Source: Xiphydria camelus (lineage: Eukaryota > Arthropoda > Insecta > Hymenoptera > Xiphydriidae). Taken from it: a stretch of DNA of 64,000 bases. The DNA lies in contig OY783195.1 in assembly GCA_963678675.1 (NCBI GenBank), positions 31,701,006-31,765,005 on the forward strand. Direction: 5' to 3'. How positions within the stretch are numbered: position 1 is the first letter of the stretch; every line of letters begins with the position of its first letter. Made by a program: the position numbers and the translations under genes. Shown here in pieces: positions 23,648 through 35,720 of the stretch. Under the pieces are notes generated by a model. That model saw only the letters and a list, made by a program, of their open reading frames with translations. It made no database searches and had not been told where the DNA came from.

Positions 23648-24011
23648 CACGATTTTATTGCTACTAACAGCACATTGTTATGGAGTCGCAAAAAAAGAAA
23701 CCGAAGAAATTCAAGCCGCAATACAGCAGGAACTGGGACTAAGTCCTGTGGAAAAGGATGTCATTGTCCTTTACGAAGGTGAAAAGGAAAATTTGAATTC
23801 AGAGTACTGGAAGGTATAAAGTTATCTCTTAGGTTGGATAAGTTTCCGCGATGGAAATATGATATTCATCGCTTCTACTATTTTCATATAGAATCAGCGA
23901 GTAGTGGAAATGCCGAAAAAACGCCCCTCTTGGTTCCAACAAAATTTACTCCAGCCTACCACTCAGCAGCCATCGGAGAGCAAGGAAGTCAAACCCACAG
24001 AATTAGCGTAG
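23002..24011 (+). CDS. mRpL32: Mitochondrial large ribosomal subunit protein bL32m
   Basis: A structural protein of the mitochondrial 39S subunit, imported into the matrix. Exons: 23002-23092, 23318-23572, 23671-23813 and 23892-24011 (stop TAG), giving 202 residues with matching phases. The family signature VPKHRRSIEKRMNRKFG is present. So are the paired zinc-binding cysteines CTKCGHDYEAGLLCAHCYG, split across the exon 2/3 junction. In other species the N-terminal presequence is removed by the m-AAA protease, and this maturation controls ribosome assembly. An out-of-frame ATG lies at 22995, overlapping the chosen start region. AATAAA at 24101 can serve as the poly(A) signal. The gene is convergent with the Spindle-F gene, with 349 bases between the stop codons. 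Confidence 0.93.
23602..23645. repeat. (TA)n microsatellite in mRpL32 intron 2
   Basis: About 22 TA dinucleotides fill nearly half of a 98-base intron. Confidence 0.95.
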
Positions 24012-24100
24012 TGTCAAATATACGGCTACTTTATATTTAGTTTCATTAAAATTAATGCGTTGTATACATGTGTATACCAACTGTAGAGAATATCAACTTA

Positions 24101-24106
24101 AATAAA
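24101..24106 (+). terminator. AATAAA polyadenylation signal, mRpL32
   Basis: AATAAA 90 bases after the mRpL32 stop codon. Confidence 0.55.
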
Positions 24107-24360
24107 TATCTTATCGTAGGTATAGATAATTTCATAAAATACAACTGTTCTTTTATTACAGATTTTAGGCAACCATTACAATTCTTAATGAATAATACTA
24201 ACTATAATACATACTGGATATCACGCTCATACATCGTACCTAGTATAGACTCCCCTGTCGAGCAACGTTTGTCATGTGATACAAAAATTAATAGTTGAAG
24301 GAGAAACTATTTCCCATAGAAGGGGAAAAATGCCACTGGTAGTACTTCCTTGCATTAACG

Positions 24361-25740
24361 TCAATGAATTAGTTCGAAACAACTTACTTCTTCCTCCGTA
24401 AAATGGTTCAAAACGTGCTCGTGAAATGTGGCGAACGACGCTGATTTTCCGTACAAAACCCCACACAACGGACAAATCTTAGTATACGTATCTTTGTTTG
24501 TATCAGTGAAGTTTTCACTACTCCCGCAGCCTGAATTGGTTGACGAAGGTGGTGGGCTGGTTTGCGTCGCACCGTGCTCCCTGAGACTATCGTCAGAGTT
24601 GAATTGCGTGCCTATTTGACACATTTTTTTCTTTGCGTTTTTGCGACACGCCTTGCACATGGGTCCTAAGTAAAAAGAGGCGAAACATGAGAAGGAACGC
24701 TATATGTTACCGATTATACTTTCGTGGCATGTCGTACCTTTCTTCAATTTATTCAAGTTCTGCATAATATTTCTCAATTTATCTTGTTGAGCGAGCAGAG
24801 CTTCCTTAGTTTGCGACAATCGAATGTCGTGTTGCTTCAACTGCTCCAAAGAATCAGTTTCGCTATTATCTGGATAAGTAAAACCTACGTTCTGTAAGTT
24901 TATATCTGAGCTGCTTTGCATTTCTACCATCTAAATAAACAGTCGTTGTCAGTCTCGCTTGGTAACTTTAATAAAAAATGGCATAATGCATACAGAGCAG
25001 CCTTTGTCTTACCTCCGCATACTGCTGTTCGAGTTCAGATTTCTCTAGCATTATGCTGTTTATAAGCTTCAGAGATATCTCCTCTAAGCTTTGCTCTTTT
25101 TGATCTGTAAATATAAATGATACAAATTCTCATTAAAGTTTATAAAAATGATTATATTCGAGAAAGAAATATACCAACCATTATCTGTAGAAACTAGATA
25201 TTTATTACTTTGGTCATTTTTATTCGTTATATTCGAAACGTCCCTGAAACTGTAAGAAAGCACATCCGAAGGACTCGAGGAAGGGTGTTGCTTCAGAGTG
25301 TCCGAAATCTTTGTTAAATGATTTCCCAATGATTTATTAGTCCTCATTAAACGAGTCAATCGATTCCATAACTGACGATTTTCAGCTGCTACCATAAATA
25401 CTTGATGGGTGAGCTGAGATTTCTGTTTTGTGAGCTCCTCCACTTTCTCCTGAAAAGGTACTTTATCGAGAATGGGTCTTTTCGAAAGGGGTACCAAAAA
25501 AATTAAGACTCATCTAACCTGCAGTGCCTGTACAACAGTCTTCTCGTTCTGTCCATTGGCACGAACTACCGCAGCAGTAGTGTCTTTGCCACACTCGAGC
25601 CGTAGATGCACATTTTCTTCTTCGACAGCAGCCAACCGAGTCTGCAACTGTTGACATCTCTCCTTCATTGTCTGCAAGGCGATGCAGTGCGGACGCAGAT
25701 TTTCGCCCATAGACGTTTCTGATTCATTTCCAATGTTCAT
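24361..25740 (-). CDS. spn-F: Spindle-F-like coiled-coil adaptor with C-terminal zinc finger
   Basis: In Drosophila, Spn-F binds the kinase IKK-epsilon and dynein light chain and organises microtubules and polarity in oocytes and bristles. Exons: 25740-25519, 25449-25179, 25104-25013, 24930-24738 and 24665-24361, giving 360 residues, close to the fly protein (about 364 from memory). The N-terminal coiled coil begins with LQTMKERCQQLQTRLAAVEE. A second helix holds QVFMVAAENRQLWNRL. A third helix region (EQLKQHDIRLSQTKEALLAQ) follows. A CKAC motif and a C-terminal C2H2 finger (ICPLCGVLYGKSASFATFHE with HVLNHF) resemble the ubiquitin-binding fingers of TAX1BP1/CALCOCO adaptors. A perfect donor (GAA then GTAAGT) sits in the last exon near 24384, so an alternative short C-terminus is possible. 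The orthology call is from motif memory. Confidence 0.75.
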
Positions 25741-26431
25741 TGTGGCAGTTGTTTAACGATATATTAACGAATAGACGCGATTATTTATCATTACTATCCT
25801 CGGATGCACTGACGGAAATTTTTCAAAGTAGGTCGGGGTTAAAGTTAACGCGCTCTTCAATCGTCATTTTAAGAAAATAAAGTAATTAACGGACTATATA
25901 AACCATTGATGCGCAACTTCTATTTGCTCTTTTTAACCGACGTGTCTTGCAACAACGCAATATTGGGATTCCCCGTTACTGTTCCTGACAGAAGGAACCT
26001 TTAGAAAACACGACAAATCATTATTTCCCGAGATATCAATTCTCTCGGATACCTATCACACTTCTTGCAAAAGTTAAGAGGAAACATAATCACACGGGTC
26101 CATCAAACTGATATTTAATGCAATCCGAAGCGGAGTAAGTACTTTTACGATTACTGTTCACAGTAACGCAGTACGACAGACCCACACTCTAATCGCTCCG
26201 CGCTATTACTGACGTTTGTACACCTGTGTGAGAAGTGTGATCATTCGCTAGGAGGCGTTTTGCGATCACGTGGGATGTTCGACGGGGAGAGAAGCCCGTA
26301 TTTCTCCTCCCGTCTATTTTCAATTCTTTTTAAATATTAAACTCTGCGATTACTCTATCCAAAGGAAATCTTTCGATTAATCTCAAAATTTAGGAGTAAA
26401 CTCGGAAAAATCTATAAATGTTCGTTTGGTA

Positions 26432-26810
26432 TACCGTATGTATCATCCCAAATTGAACAAGCAGATATACCGACATTGCCGAAACTTTACCGACGGTCAA
26501 GAATTTTATAGTTAGAGTTGGCTTGAGAAGAGTGCGCTGTGTGTGCTGCGTGAGAGCGAAAAGTGTCAAACGTCTGATTTCCCGATAGCTGTTAATTCAA
26601 GAGATCGAAGTGTTTCGTCTATTATTCAATACTTCGATTTTCCGAATTGACAGCTATCGAGAAATCAGACGTTTGACACTTTTCGCTCTCACGCAGCACA
26701 CACAGCGCACTCTTCTCAAGCCAACTCTAACTATAAAATTCTTGACCGTCGGTAAAGTTTCGGCAGTGTCGGTATATCTGCTTGTTTAATTTGGCATGAT
26801 ACATACGGTA
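26432..26810. mobile_element. Near-perfect long foldback (inverted repeat), 379 bp
   Basis: Two arms of about 180 bases match at roughly 95 percent. The left tip is TACCGTATGTATCAT and the right tip is its complement. The loop is short, about 15-20 bases. TA lies directly outside each end, which fits a TA target duplication. There is no coding capacity. It is either a foldback transposon/MITE or a source of long double-stranded RNA if transcribed. Confidence 0.9.
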
Positions 26811-27501
26811 GAAGAAATAACAGGGTCGCGCGAGCGTACCTACCGCGTAGGGGGTTGAAGAAGGATAATACGTAGGAGAAATTTTCCGATATACTTCCTT
26901 TTAATTAAAAATGTTAATTGAAAAGAAACCAACTTACCACAGTGAATTTTTATTCCGAGAAAAGCGAAGGGTGGATTTTGCTCGAAAATTGAGCGGGTTA
27001 GTACTTTATCGATCGATGAGGTCAACGATTTAATATTGAAACAGATTGTCAGGTCCTTGGCCGCTCTTGGAATACTGACATGCATAATTCTATATTTATA
27101 ACAAATCTTGTTTACTGCGTTTTGCCAGGAAGAGAGCTTGACGGACCGTAGGTATGGATATATGGATAAATCTATATATAAAATGCTGTTTCGTCTTCTC
27201 TTTCTTACAAGCATTAATGACTTTAAGGCCTGACGGTATACCTAAGTTAAAGATCCAAGTTTCGAAATAAATCATGAACTTACGACCACGCGTCGAAGAG
27301 AAACACTAGTCCTCCCAGGCTACGATGATCTTTATACCATACATTTGCTGACGGCCTGCAGTTGCGCATTCAACATAAGCGAGTGTTTGCCAGTAGCTGA
27401 ATTCGGTACCACGTCAGATGACAAATATAAATACGAATAAACCACCTAACCTAACAGTAACCAGAGACAAACCACATGGGATAGGTAATTATGTACCGCA
27501 T

Positions 27502-27930
27502 TCAGCTGAGCACAGGTTTGCCGTTCACATTTGATACCAAGGGTGCTTGGTATTTATTTAGCGCTGTCGTGCATATATGAATCATAACGGGAAAAAGTAA
27601 AAGAAAAAGGAAGACGGACCCGAGAGAAAAAGAAAAGTTGGTAAAAAGGAAGCAGGAGAAGAACAGAACAGGAAGAGGCATCTGAAAGTATTCTTTAATA
27701 CTGTTATCCAGTAAAAAGGATTTCTCCTTCTCACAGTTTTCTACTGTGATATGAAATTGAAGAGGGTAATTATCCTGCCACCGCGTTTCATCTAAACCAA
27801 CCCGAGGGCATCCCCCGTCTTTGGCGCAATTTACAAATACCCACGCAATAATTTTTTTCCAGACATCATCGTTATCTTCTTCTCTTCCGGAAATCAATTT
27901 GGCGTAAAATGCCATGGGCCATTCTGTCAA
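27502..27930 (-). CDS. Marginal hypothetical open frame
   Basis: A minus-strand frame of about 140 codons with no clear ATG at its upstream end (the first in-frame ATG is about six codons in). The N-terminal half (KIIAWVFVNCAKDGGC, then DETRWQDNYPLQFHITVENC) has a protein-like composition with spaced cysteines. The second half is a Phe/Leu-rich hydrophobic stretch that could be a membrane segment or a translated pyrimidine tract. No family recognised and no splice support. Confidence 0.2.
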   Translation of the reverse strand: MTEWPMAFYAKLISGREEDNDDVWKKIIAWVFVNCAKDGGCPRVGLDETRWQDNYPLQFHITVENCEKEKSFLLDNSIKEYFQMPLPVLFFSCFLFTNFSFSLGSVFLFLLLFPVMIHICTTALNKYQAPLVSNVNGKPVLS

Positions 27931-30900
27931 ACTCCAATCTCCACTTTACCGACGTTGTCACGATAAATGATCCATCCACCAGGAGGCGTTTCTCTCGTAT
28001 GAACTCGAGGGCAAGCAGGAATGGAGGGGTGAATACGCTGCGGGAAGCCGTGGACTTGTTTGCGACAGGCTAGCGGGGCCAGGTTTGCTTTCAGTAGAAC
28101 GGAGACCTTTGTGGTGGGAGTAGATATAGCGTTACGTCAATTAGTGTACGTGGAATTCCGTCTGTATTTTTTTTTCTTGGTGTTAATAAAAAAAAACTTT
28201 CGAAAAGTGCAATTTCACTGTTCCTCGTTGGATTTATTTGGAGTATCGCTTGAAAACCCGTGAGTATATTGCTGTACGCTTTGCGACCACTTGTCTGCAT
28301 CGGCGTTATAGACGCCACGTATTTCCATCTCGGATAATTCGTCTCATACTACGACGGCGCAGTAGATCTATCCACTCGACGCGGTAGACAGTTCTCGTCC
28401 CACTCGATCTCGATCTCAGGGAGGTGCGTGCGTACGATCACATTGGGGCATCGCTACTACGAGTAACATGGATGCGTAACATTCTGCGGTATCGCGTCGG
28501 TGCGACAATTAGGGGTACCTACTGTGGTCGCGCATATACTGTATACGTATAAGCGGCCAATTCAGCTGAATTAAGAGAAAAAGCGAATTCGTTCCATGCA
28601 GCCGGGTTTTTTTTTCTATCTAATACACCAATTAATTCACGGAGGTCAAATCAATTTGCCATGAAGCGATTATTAAAACACAATATTTATTTATCCGTTA
28701 TCGAGAGTATTCACAGCGCGCTACGTTCGATCGCGATGGAGAAAACGGTAAAATTTTATATAGTACATTCGTTCAATGTGCGTCATCGCGACGTTATATG
28801 CGAATATCGAATGAGTGTGGAAAATTATGAGCCTTGAGTATTCCTTTCAAATTCTTGGTAAATTGCGGTAGAGTGCTGCAGTGTTATCATCTCTGGAGAG
28901 CAACGATGTTTTCTGTTATTTCATTTTGTTTAATCAGTTTCTTCGTCATTGTTCGGTTGCAAAAATAATATAAAGCAATACGATCAGATTTTACGCGAGT
29001 GCTCCGAAATTATTTCATTCTTGCGCCGAAACTTTATACGGTACCAAGCATTCCTCAGAAGCATTCAAGTGTCTTTTGAATATTCTGTGGAATATTTGCA
29101 AGACATTTAGGCGCTCTCTAGACATCCCAGTATTACGTAGTACGCGATTTTTAAGTTTCTATTGAATTTCAAAAAAAAAAAAACGTCAACTAGACATGCA
29201 CAGTAGGCTATTCGTTCCGAAAGAAACGTTGCCACAACGTTTACTCTTCGCGATGAAAGGCAACGTACGCGAATCAGGTTCGACGACTCGAAAGAGGAAC
29301 ACCAGTAGTTCAGCTAGAAGAGCAACGAATGGTACACATTCTTACGTAACGCGAAGAGAGTACCAACAATTAGTTTGCTCGGAAGCGAGCAACTTGAAAC
29401 AGACGACGTGTACGAGCCACGGCATTAGCATTGTGATTTTTATCCCGAGAAAGTCCCTCTTCCTCCCCCACGCCCAACCGGCTTTCTCGTTTACCTTGGG
29501 ACGATTTAAAGCTTTAAATAAACACGGTCGCGGCCCAGAACTTCGAGATTCGTAAGTAGTGGGAATGCCACGCACTATTTTAAAATTTCCCGACGATGCG
29601 AATTCATTGCTACACAAGCGAAAGAAAGAATGCGATTGATACGTCAACCTAAATCAAACTGTCACGTGGTCGCGAGTATCGTTATGCTTCACACGCGACA
29701 CGAATCTACGACGTAAACCGCAAGAGGTGAACTTCCGGGTATCTTTATACGGAGGCTTTATACAACCCAATTGATAAACCACATAACGGAGGGAAACAAC
29801 TGGCGTTGCTAGTCCATTGGCTGCGTTCCGCAGTGTTATATTGAGCTTAATTCTTGTTGTGAAACTTGTAGCCAGTAGGCTTACAGGATCTAGGTCCCGC
29901 GGGCAACGACACGTGACCCGATCTCGACATAAAGGTGGAGGAGCTAGAGGAGTATATGCGTCTGACCTAGGAGTAAGACAACGCTGAGAAGGGACGATTC
30001 ACGAAAATGCAATAATTTTTCCATTCTCTCGCGAGGCTTCAACGATTTTGCATCTAGAGAGGAAGTGCGCGCAAAATCGGAGCATAAGGCTGATCATGAA
30101 ATGAAAGTCAATCGGATCCTAGAGTTACATCTAGCTAGCTTTGGCTTTAAGCCTTTGACTTGTCCTTCATTTTTGTTTTTATCTTTTACTCGAATTTACT
30201 TCCTGATTTCGACCACGTTATCGCCCGATTCCTAATCACTATCCGCCTTATCTATATCAGAAGCGTTGCAGGCAAGTGTTTTGCTTATTCCGTTCTGCGC
30301 GTACCTATACCATGAGTTCGTTTCATTGCTCCGCTTTCTCGTATTTAGTTTCGTTTTGCACGCGAAGTTGAAATGTTACTTTTACGCGCGCGTTTTTATT
30401 TCCCTTCACTTGGGTATTGCACGCAGTAAACCACGCGCTGCGACGAGTAGCCTTTTTTGTGGTATCAACGGGTACACCCGCACTACGATTAAAACTGTCT
30501 CCAAGTCGACGGTCATCCTAAGCTATTTACATTATCGCAACGGAAGTGATTCATCTCAGTTTTTCATATTACATCTGCTTTAGTGACACGGTCGTATTAG
30601 TCATTTAAATAAGAGGAAGGGGAGGGACAAACTAGGGAGAGAAACAGCAAGAGAGTGGGAGGGACTAAAGCGGATTAGCTTTTCCATGTAGAAGAAAACG
30701 TCTACCGAGTACTATCGATTCTGTTACCGGTTTACGTAACGGTCTCAACGGTCTAACTACATTAAACATTCCAGAGTAATTCGTTCGCGATTACGTTTGA
30801 TCTACTCTCGTATTGGAATCGAAGTTGGGATTAATTCCGCTGCATAAATTAGTCATTAATAATTGCGATACGGTCGATATTCGGGAGTCGGTGAATTTCT

Positions 30901-33900
30901 GAGCGACGCACCAATTAACTCCGATGCACGGAGAGCTCCGGATTTTGTTTGAACGAGATGAGCAGCACGATATCGTTAATTCCCACTGTACAACGGCGAG
31001 TTTACCGAGGTTGATGCTGAAAATCGCTCAGTTTCATTTACACGATGCGAAAAGAATTCATGTTATCGGTAACTCGTATTTTCGTTGACGTTAATGGTGT
31101 TCTGAGAATTCCGGGAATTCCCATTGATTCTTCAATTGTATCGAAATGGTAATTAAGAATCGGAACGACGTCTGTAGTTTTAAACGTGATATCGCACTTG
31201 GGTCTCTTCCATCGCGGAGGGCGATGAAGAACTGCGTAAAATAAATTATCGTCGTTAAAATAGAGGGTATTTCTTATTTCTTCTCCTTCTTCCATCACGT
31301 GAGAAGATTTTTCACCACTCACTGTCTACAAGTGCCGAATTCTTTAAAGTGAACCGGATCGTTTCGGCGTTCGCATTCAATGAACGGGTTCCTGCATCGC
31401 GCGGGACGTCGCAACCCGTGGCACACGTTGCGGATGCTACGCGGGGAGAGACAGTCGATGTCCAGAGAACTGGACCCGACAGACACGCTCCTTTACGGAG
31501 GACCATAACGGATACCGAGCGGTCCCGAGAGACGCCGAGCAACGCCGAGCACCGCTACTCTTTGTCTCTATATACTTGATACATTATATACTTATTGCTC
31601 GAGAGCGGTCGTCTCACCCATGATACGTCCACTGGTCAAACTAGCGCCGTTGAGAGGGGTTGGTGATGAACGACTAGTAATGGCTGCAGGAGAACTCGCC
31701 CCTGGGGGAAGCATTGAACTTTCGTACACCGCTTTTCGATTGTACGTTCGTCTGTTGAAACAAATCTTATGAAAAATTACTCGCTGATATGGCGTATTTC
31801 AACTAGGATCAATTCGCGTTATCTTCCGTTTTCTTTTCGATACGTTTTTTTTTAATGCAATCTTCTTCGACGCGCTCATCTAAATATTGAACCACAAAAA
31901 CTTCGGTAGCTGAAATAGCTCACTCGCCGGCAGACCTTTTTGGGCATGCTGAGCGCGCTAAGTGTAATAAATAGTGATGTCAGAAGTGGATGATCGACGC
32001 TACACCCGGGTGTTCTTGGAAATGTATACACAAGAGGGAGCGACGAATTTTATTACGTACCGGCGTAATATAATAACGACGTACCGGTTTATCATGGCGT
32101 ATCACGTCTATAGACGCATCAGAATATACGATATGCGCGTACGTATACGCGTACGTTGGCGTGTGGGCATGACGAGAGCGGATGCATCGTATCACGGTGC
32201 CGCTCGGGTTACCGCTCGCGGTAGGTATCCTCTTGTCGCGTCGTCATCGTTATCATCCCCGAGTCGAGTTTGGCGAACATTGCCGCTGTATCGTTGTTAC
32301 CTGCGCGAGAGTACAGCTGCCCCGCTATCCATTACAGCTATTTTGGCTGCAGCCGCGAAAGCGATTCACGGCCCGCGCGAAGAGTCGCGGTGTTTAACGG
32401 TGTCGCTTCTCGAAAAGTCGCGAACCAATTTGGCGGTGACTCATCGAACTATGTCTTGCGCGGTTTCGACGCCTCTGCACACGTGCGAATAATTACGCGC
32501 TGGAGTGAACAAGAAAAGGTCGAAGTCGAATATCGTGTCGCGTCGCTAAGTAGAAATATGGAATGGGGCTGTGCGTACGTCGCCTCAACATGCAAAATTG
32601 CACGAAGCGATCGAATTCATACGGGGGTCCATAGCGATCGCTCGCTGATCGCTGGACACTCCGTTTTATTTTCCCCCGGTTATATACATAGCTGTCGAGC
32701 CGTCGGCTTCGTCCGATAAAGTTGGCCGTTAGACATCACCCCCTATGCTCAATAGAGCTTCCCCTCCCGTACTCCACGCTTAATCTAACAATGACCGAGG
32801 CTGCTACCGTAAATACACACGTAAAGCCGCGTGTTCGTATCTATTGTGTACCGCGTAGTGTCGTGTAATTATAGGTACACGTCCAGTTGCGCGTACCGTC
32901 ACTGCACGCACGTATTGGGAGGTACCGCGCGGCTGACGAATTTCAGCGACGATCTACTTGCGATCGCTCACGCTTGATCGCATTCCCGTATTGCAGCACG
33001 ATAACCGAGAGAAACTACGCGGTACTGTACTTCTTATTTGTCGCATTGTTGCGACAACGCGTTGGGCCGACATTCGTTCTACGTTACGCTTAGTCGTGGC
33101 AGTGTAGGTAGTCCTTACGAAAATCTGTGGTAAAATCTACGCGAAGAAAGAGATTCGGTCGATTCGCATTTCTACGTGACTGAGAAAATCTTTGGCCAAT
33201 TCGAGAGAATAAATAATTCAGTTCGCTCGAACCGCATCATCGTTTTCCCAGGCGCATAAAGCAACTGTCCGGGTTACAAGGTCGCCTTTCAAGGATCAAT
33301 GAGATTCTAGCCGCGATGAGGAATGCGTCGAACCGAGCTGACGCGGGGTCCGTCGACAATGAGATGAATGAAAGAGGGAGGGAAAATTCCGATCTCTCCG
33401 TCCGTTCACCTGTCTCGTCGTCGACTGCGACCTGACGTTGGGAGGGAGGTGGTGGCGATGTCACAGGCTCCGTCTACGTGATCCGCATTTTTTGTCCGTC
33501 GATCGTATACACGTGGACCGCCTAAACGTATATCGGACTTTCGAGCGCTTCGAACACTCGGTTTCTTCGGACGATGCAGGCCCCGCATGCACGCGTCCAC
33601 CTTTCTCTGTCGAAATCGACGTACATTTTCTCTGTACTAAGTTTCTCTAAGTATAACAAGCCGCGCGATATGTAATTCCGAATCGCACATTCGAGTTGCA
33701 CTACCGACGCGAGTCGATATCACGCACCGAGGAGGCTTCCATATCTTTCCAATTTATTGCACGTGTAAGGAGCGAAAGTTCCGCAGATCGTTATCTAAGT
33801 GCACGCGTGGTATACGACAAGACCAAAAATGCAGCGCATGCAAATTGTCGCAGAAATATTGCTAAATTGTTTTTTTTTTCGGAAACCGGTAATCGGAGGC

Positions 33901-35720
33901 GGTATATCTACGGTCGCTTCCCTCTTACGCCGCTTCCACATTGGTAATGTACGGTCGCACGTACGTAGGTACATTCCCCTACGCGTGCGTGTAACTTAAG
34001 AGAGTGTCGCATTAGAATATCGAGTTGCACGTGCGATGCATGGGAACGGACTCGTCCGCGTGAGCGAGAACGAGGACTGTAATCGTGTTATCGCGTGCCC
34101 ATTGTTCATTGAAGTACGCGACATGGCGCAATAGAGACCGCATGGGTAAAAAACAGTGATTATAATTACCGTATAGTCGACGTGGAAAGGCTCTGAAGAT
34201 TCGGGAGGTTTTGCATTTAGAATGGAGAGCATTCCTGGACAACTCGAGTCATTTTATATTTTACCCTTCGCATCGGTTGAACTCGTGTTTTGCCATAGTT
34301 GTATGTACCACGGAAGAGCTAAAATAAAGGCACAAAGAAAAAACGGACGATCAGCTTGTGTTTCCGCGATAAATATTAATGGAATTGTCGGCTGATCTGC
34401 CTAATGAACGAAACGTCTAAAACGGGGACACACAGGAAAATTCAAATATGGAAGTCTCACCTAATCCAGTCACCCATAGAGATACGGAGCAGCGCGTTGC
34501 ATATCCGCTGCAGTTGCCACGTGTGCCCTATATGCATCTTAGACGATATTCATTGGAGCAAATGCGAACGACACGAGACGGGGCACGAAACGGCGAGTCT
34601 CGAGTGGCTTGCATTTTTCGTGAGACAAATACGTATCGCACGTCACCGTGGTCGATGTATACCTATATGCGACCATACCGACTTCTTTGTTCGTAAGAGA
34701 CGAGAATCTCGGCGGTGAAGCGCCTTATCACCTCGGTATGGTGTCCCCGCGCTTCGTATCCCGTGACGGATGTTGCGATACGACAATTCACGGTATATCG
34801 TTTACCGGCGAATAAACGACCTAGCCTTCCCGGTTGATAAGGGCGAATGCGTGGTGGTACGGATGTATCCAATTTTTTTGTATCTTCGAGAAGGCCGAAA
34901 TGGTGGAAGCGATGCACCGGAGACAGTTACTGTCAGTGCCGATGAATCTTCGTCTATTCACTTCCGGTGTATCGCGCTCACGCGATACGTAATCGCTGTC
35001 GTTATACTTTTCTGGGAATAATTTTCGACCGCGATAAAGCGAAAAATGGCGTACGCGGGTAAAGTCTACCGGATTCACGTTGTCGCGCAGCCTCCAGCCC
35101 CTACCTACGCGAATCTCTCTTTTCGCGAACGAGCGTACACGTGTGTACGGATATACGCTGACGCAGTATCCATTAGTCAAGGTCGCGGGGATCTGTGCAA
35201 TCGCGCACGAAAAAAAGGGGGAATATCGGAAAGTACACGCCGGTGAGAGTCGAGTAGCTCCGACCGTCCGAGGTTTTTGGCGAATGTCATTTTCTCGCGT
35301 CCTCGGTGTATTTGGGTGGGACCGTGCTTGCGTCAACCATTCGCAACGATACTGTAGAAGCGCGTACCTGTCGTGGAATGCGGTACCAGAAACCAGACAA
35401 ATTCAGCCCTGCGATCGTGGTTGCGAACTCTACCTCGCTCTAACCTATGGTATTTCTCAACGCTTAACCGGGGCATTCCACGCAACCGTGTTACAGCTCG
35501 TCGCCGTCGAAGATGATGAAATTACCCACGCGGGAACGTCGAAGGTGAAAGCGTTGCTCGGAGCTTCCTGCAAAAGCTGCGGACACGGTGACACGAGTCC
35601 GTGGCGACACACGGAAATGCAGCGACGGGATTTTTGAAGGAGTCGAGGTACCATCCGAGTTGGAAAGCGTTCAAACGAGTCGAACCCGCGCGGGGAGGAA
35701 GGAGGAATCATTTCGAAGAA

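Larger units (their letters stand above)
25741..35720. other. Ten-kilobase gene-poor region upstream of draper
   Basis: This region holds one strong feature, the foldback at 26432-26810, and one marginal minus-strand open frame (27502-27930). The rest shows no exon with family similarity on either strand, although many short open frames exist in its CpG-rich right half. The draper promoter and 5' UTR should lie at the right end. Confidence 0.5.

Noticed and set aside
27440..27460. CCTAACCTAAC resembling the insect telomere repeat
   Set aside because: Only two units; not a telomeric array or interstitial tract.
31038..31322. A 94-codon minus-strand frame with fairly protein-like composition
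   Set aside because: No recognisable motif, no flanking exons, and similar lengths occur by chance in this interval.
35350..35490. Pairing GTGGAATGC/GCATTCCAC suggesting a structured RNA
   Set aside because: Nine-base stem with a large loop, no tRNA or other RNA signature around it.
35080..35637. A 185-codon plus-strand frame just upstream of draper
   Set aside because: It starts without support, is not in frame with draper and has no family match; more likely 5' UTR or promoter DNA.
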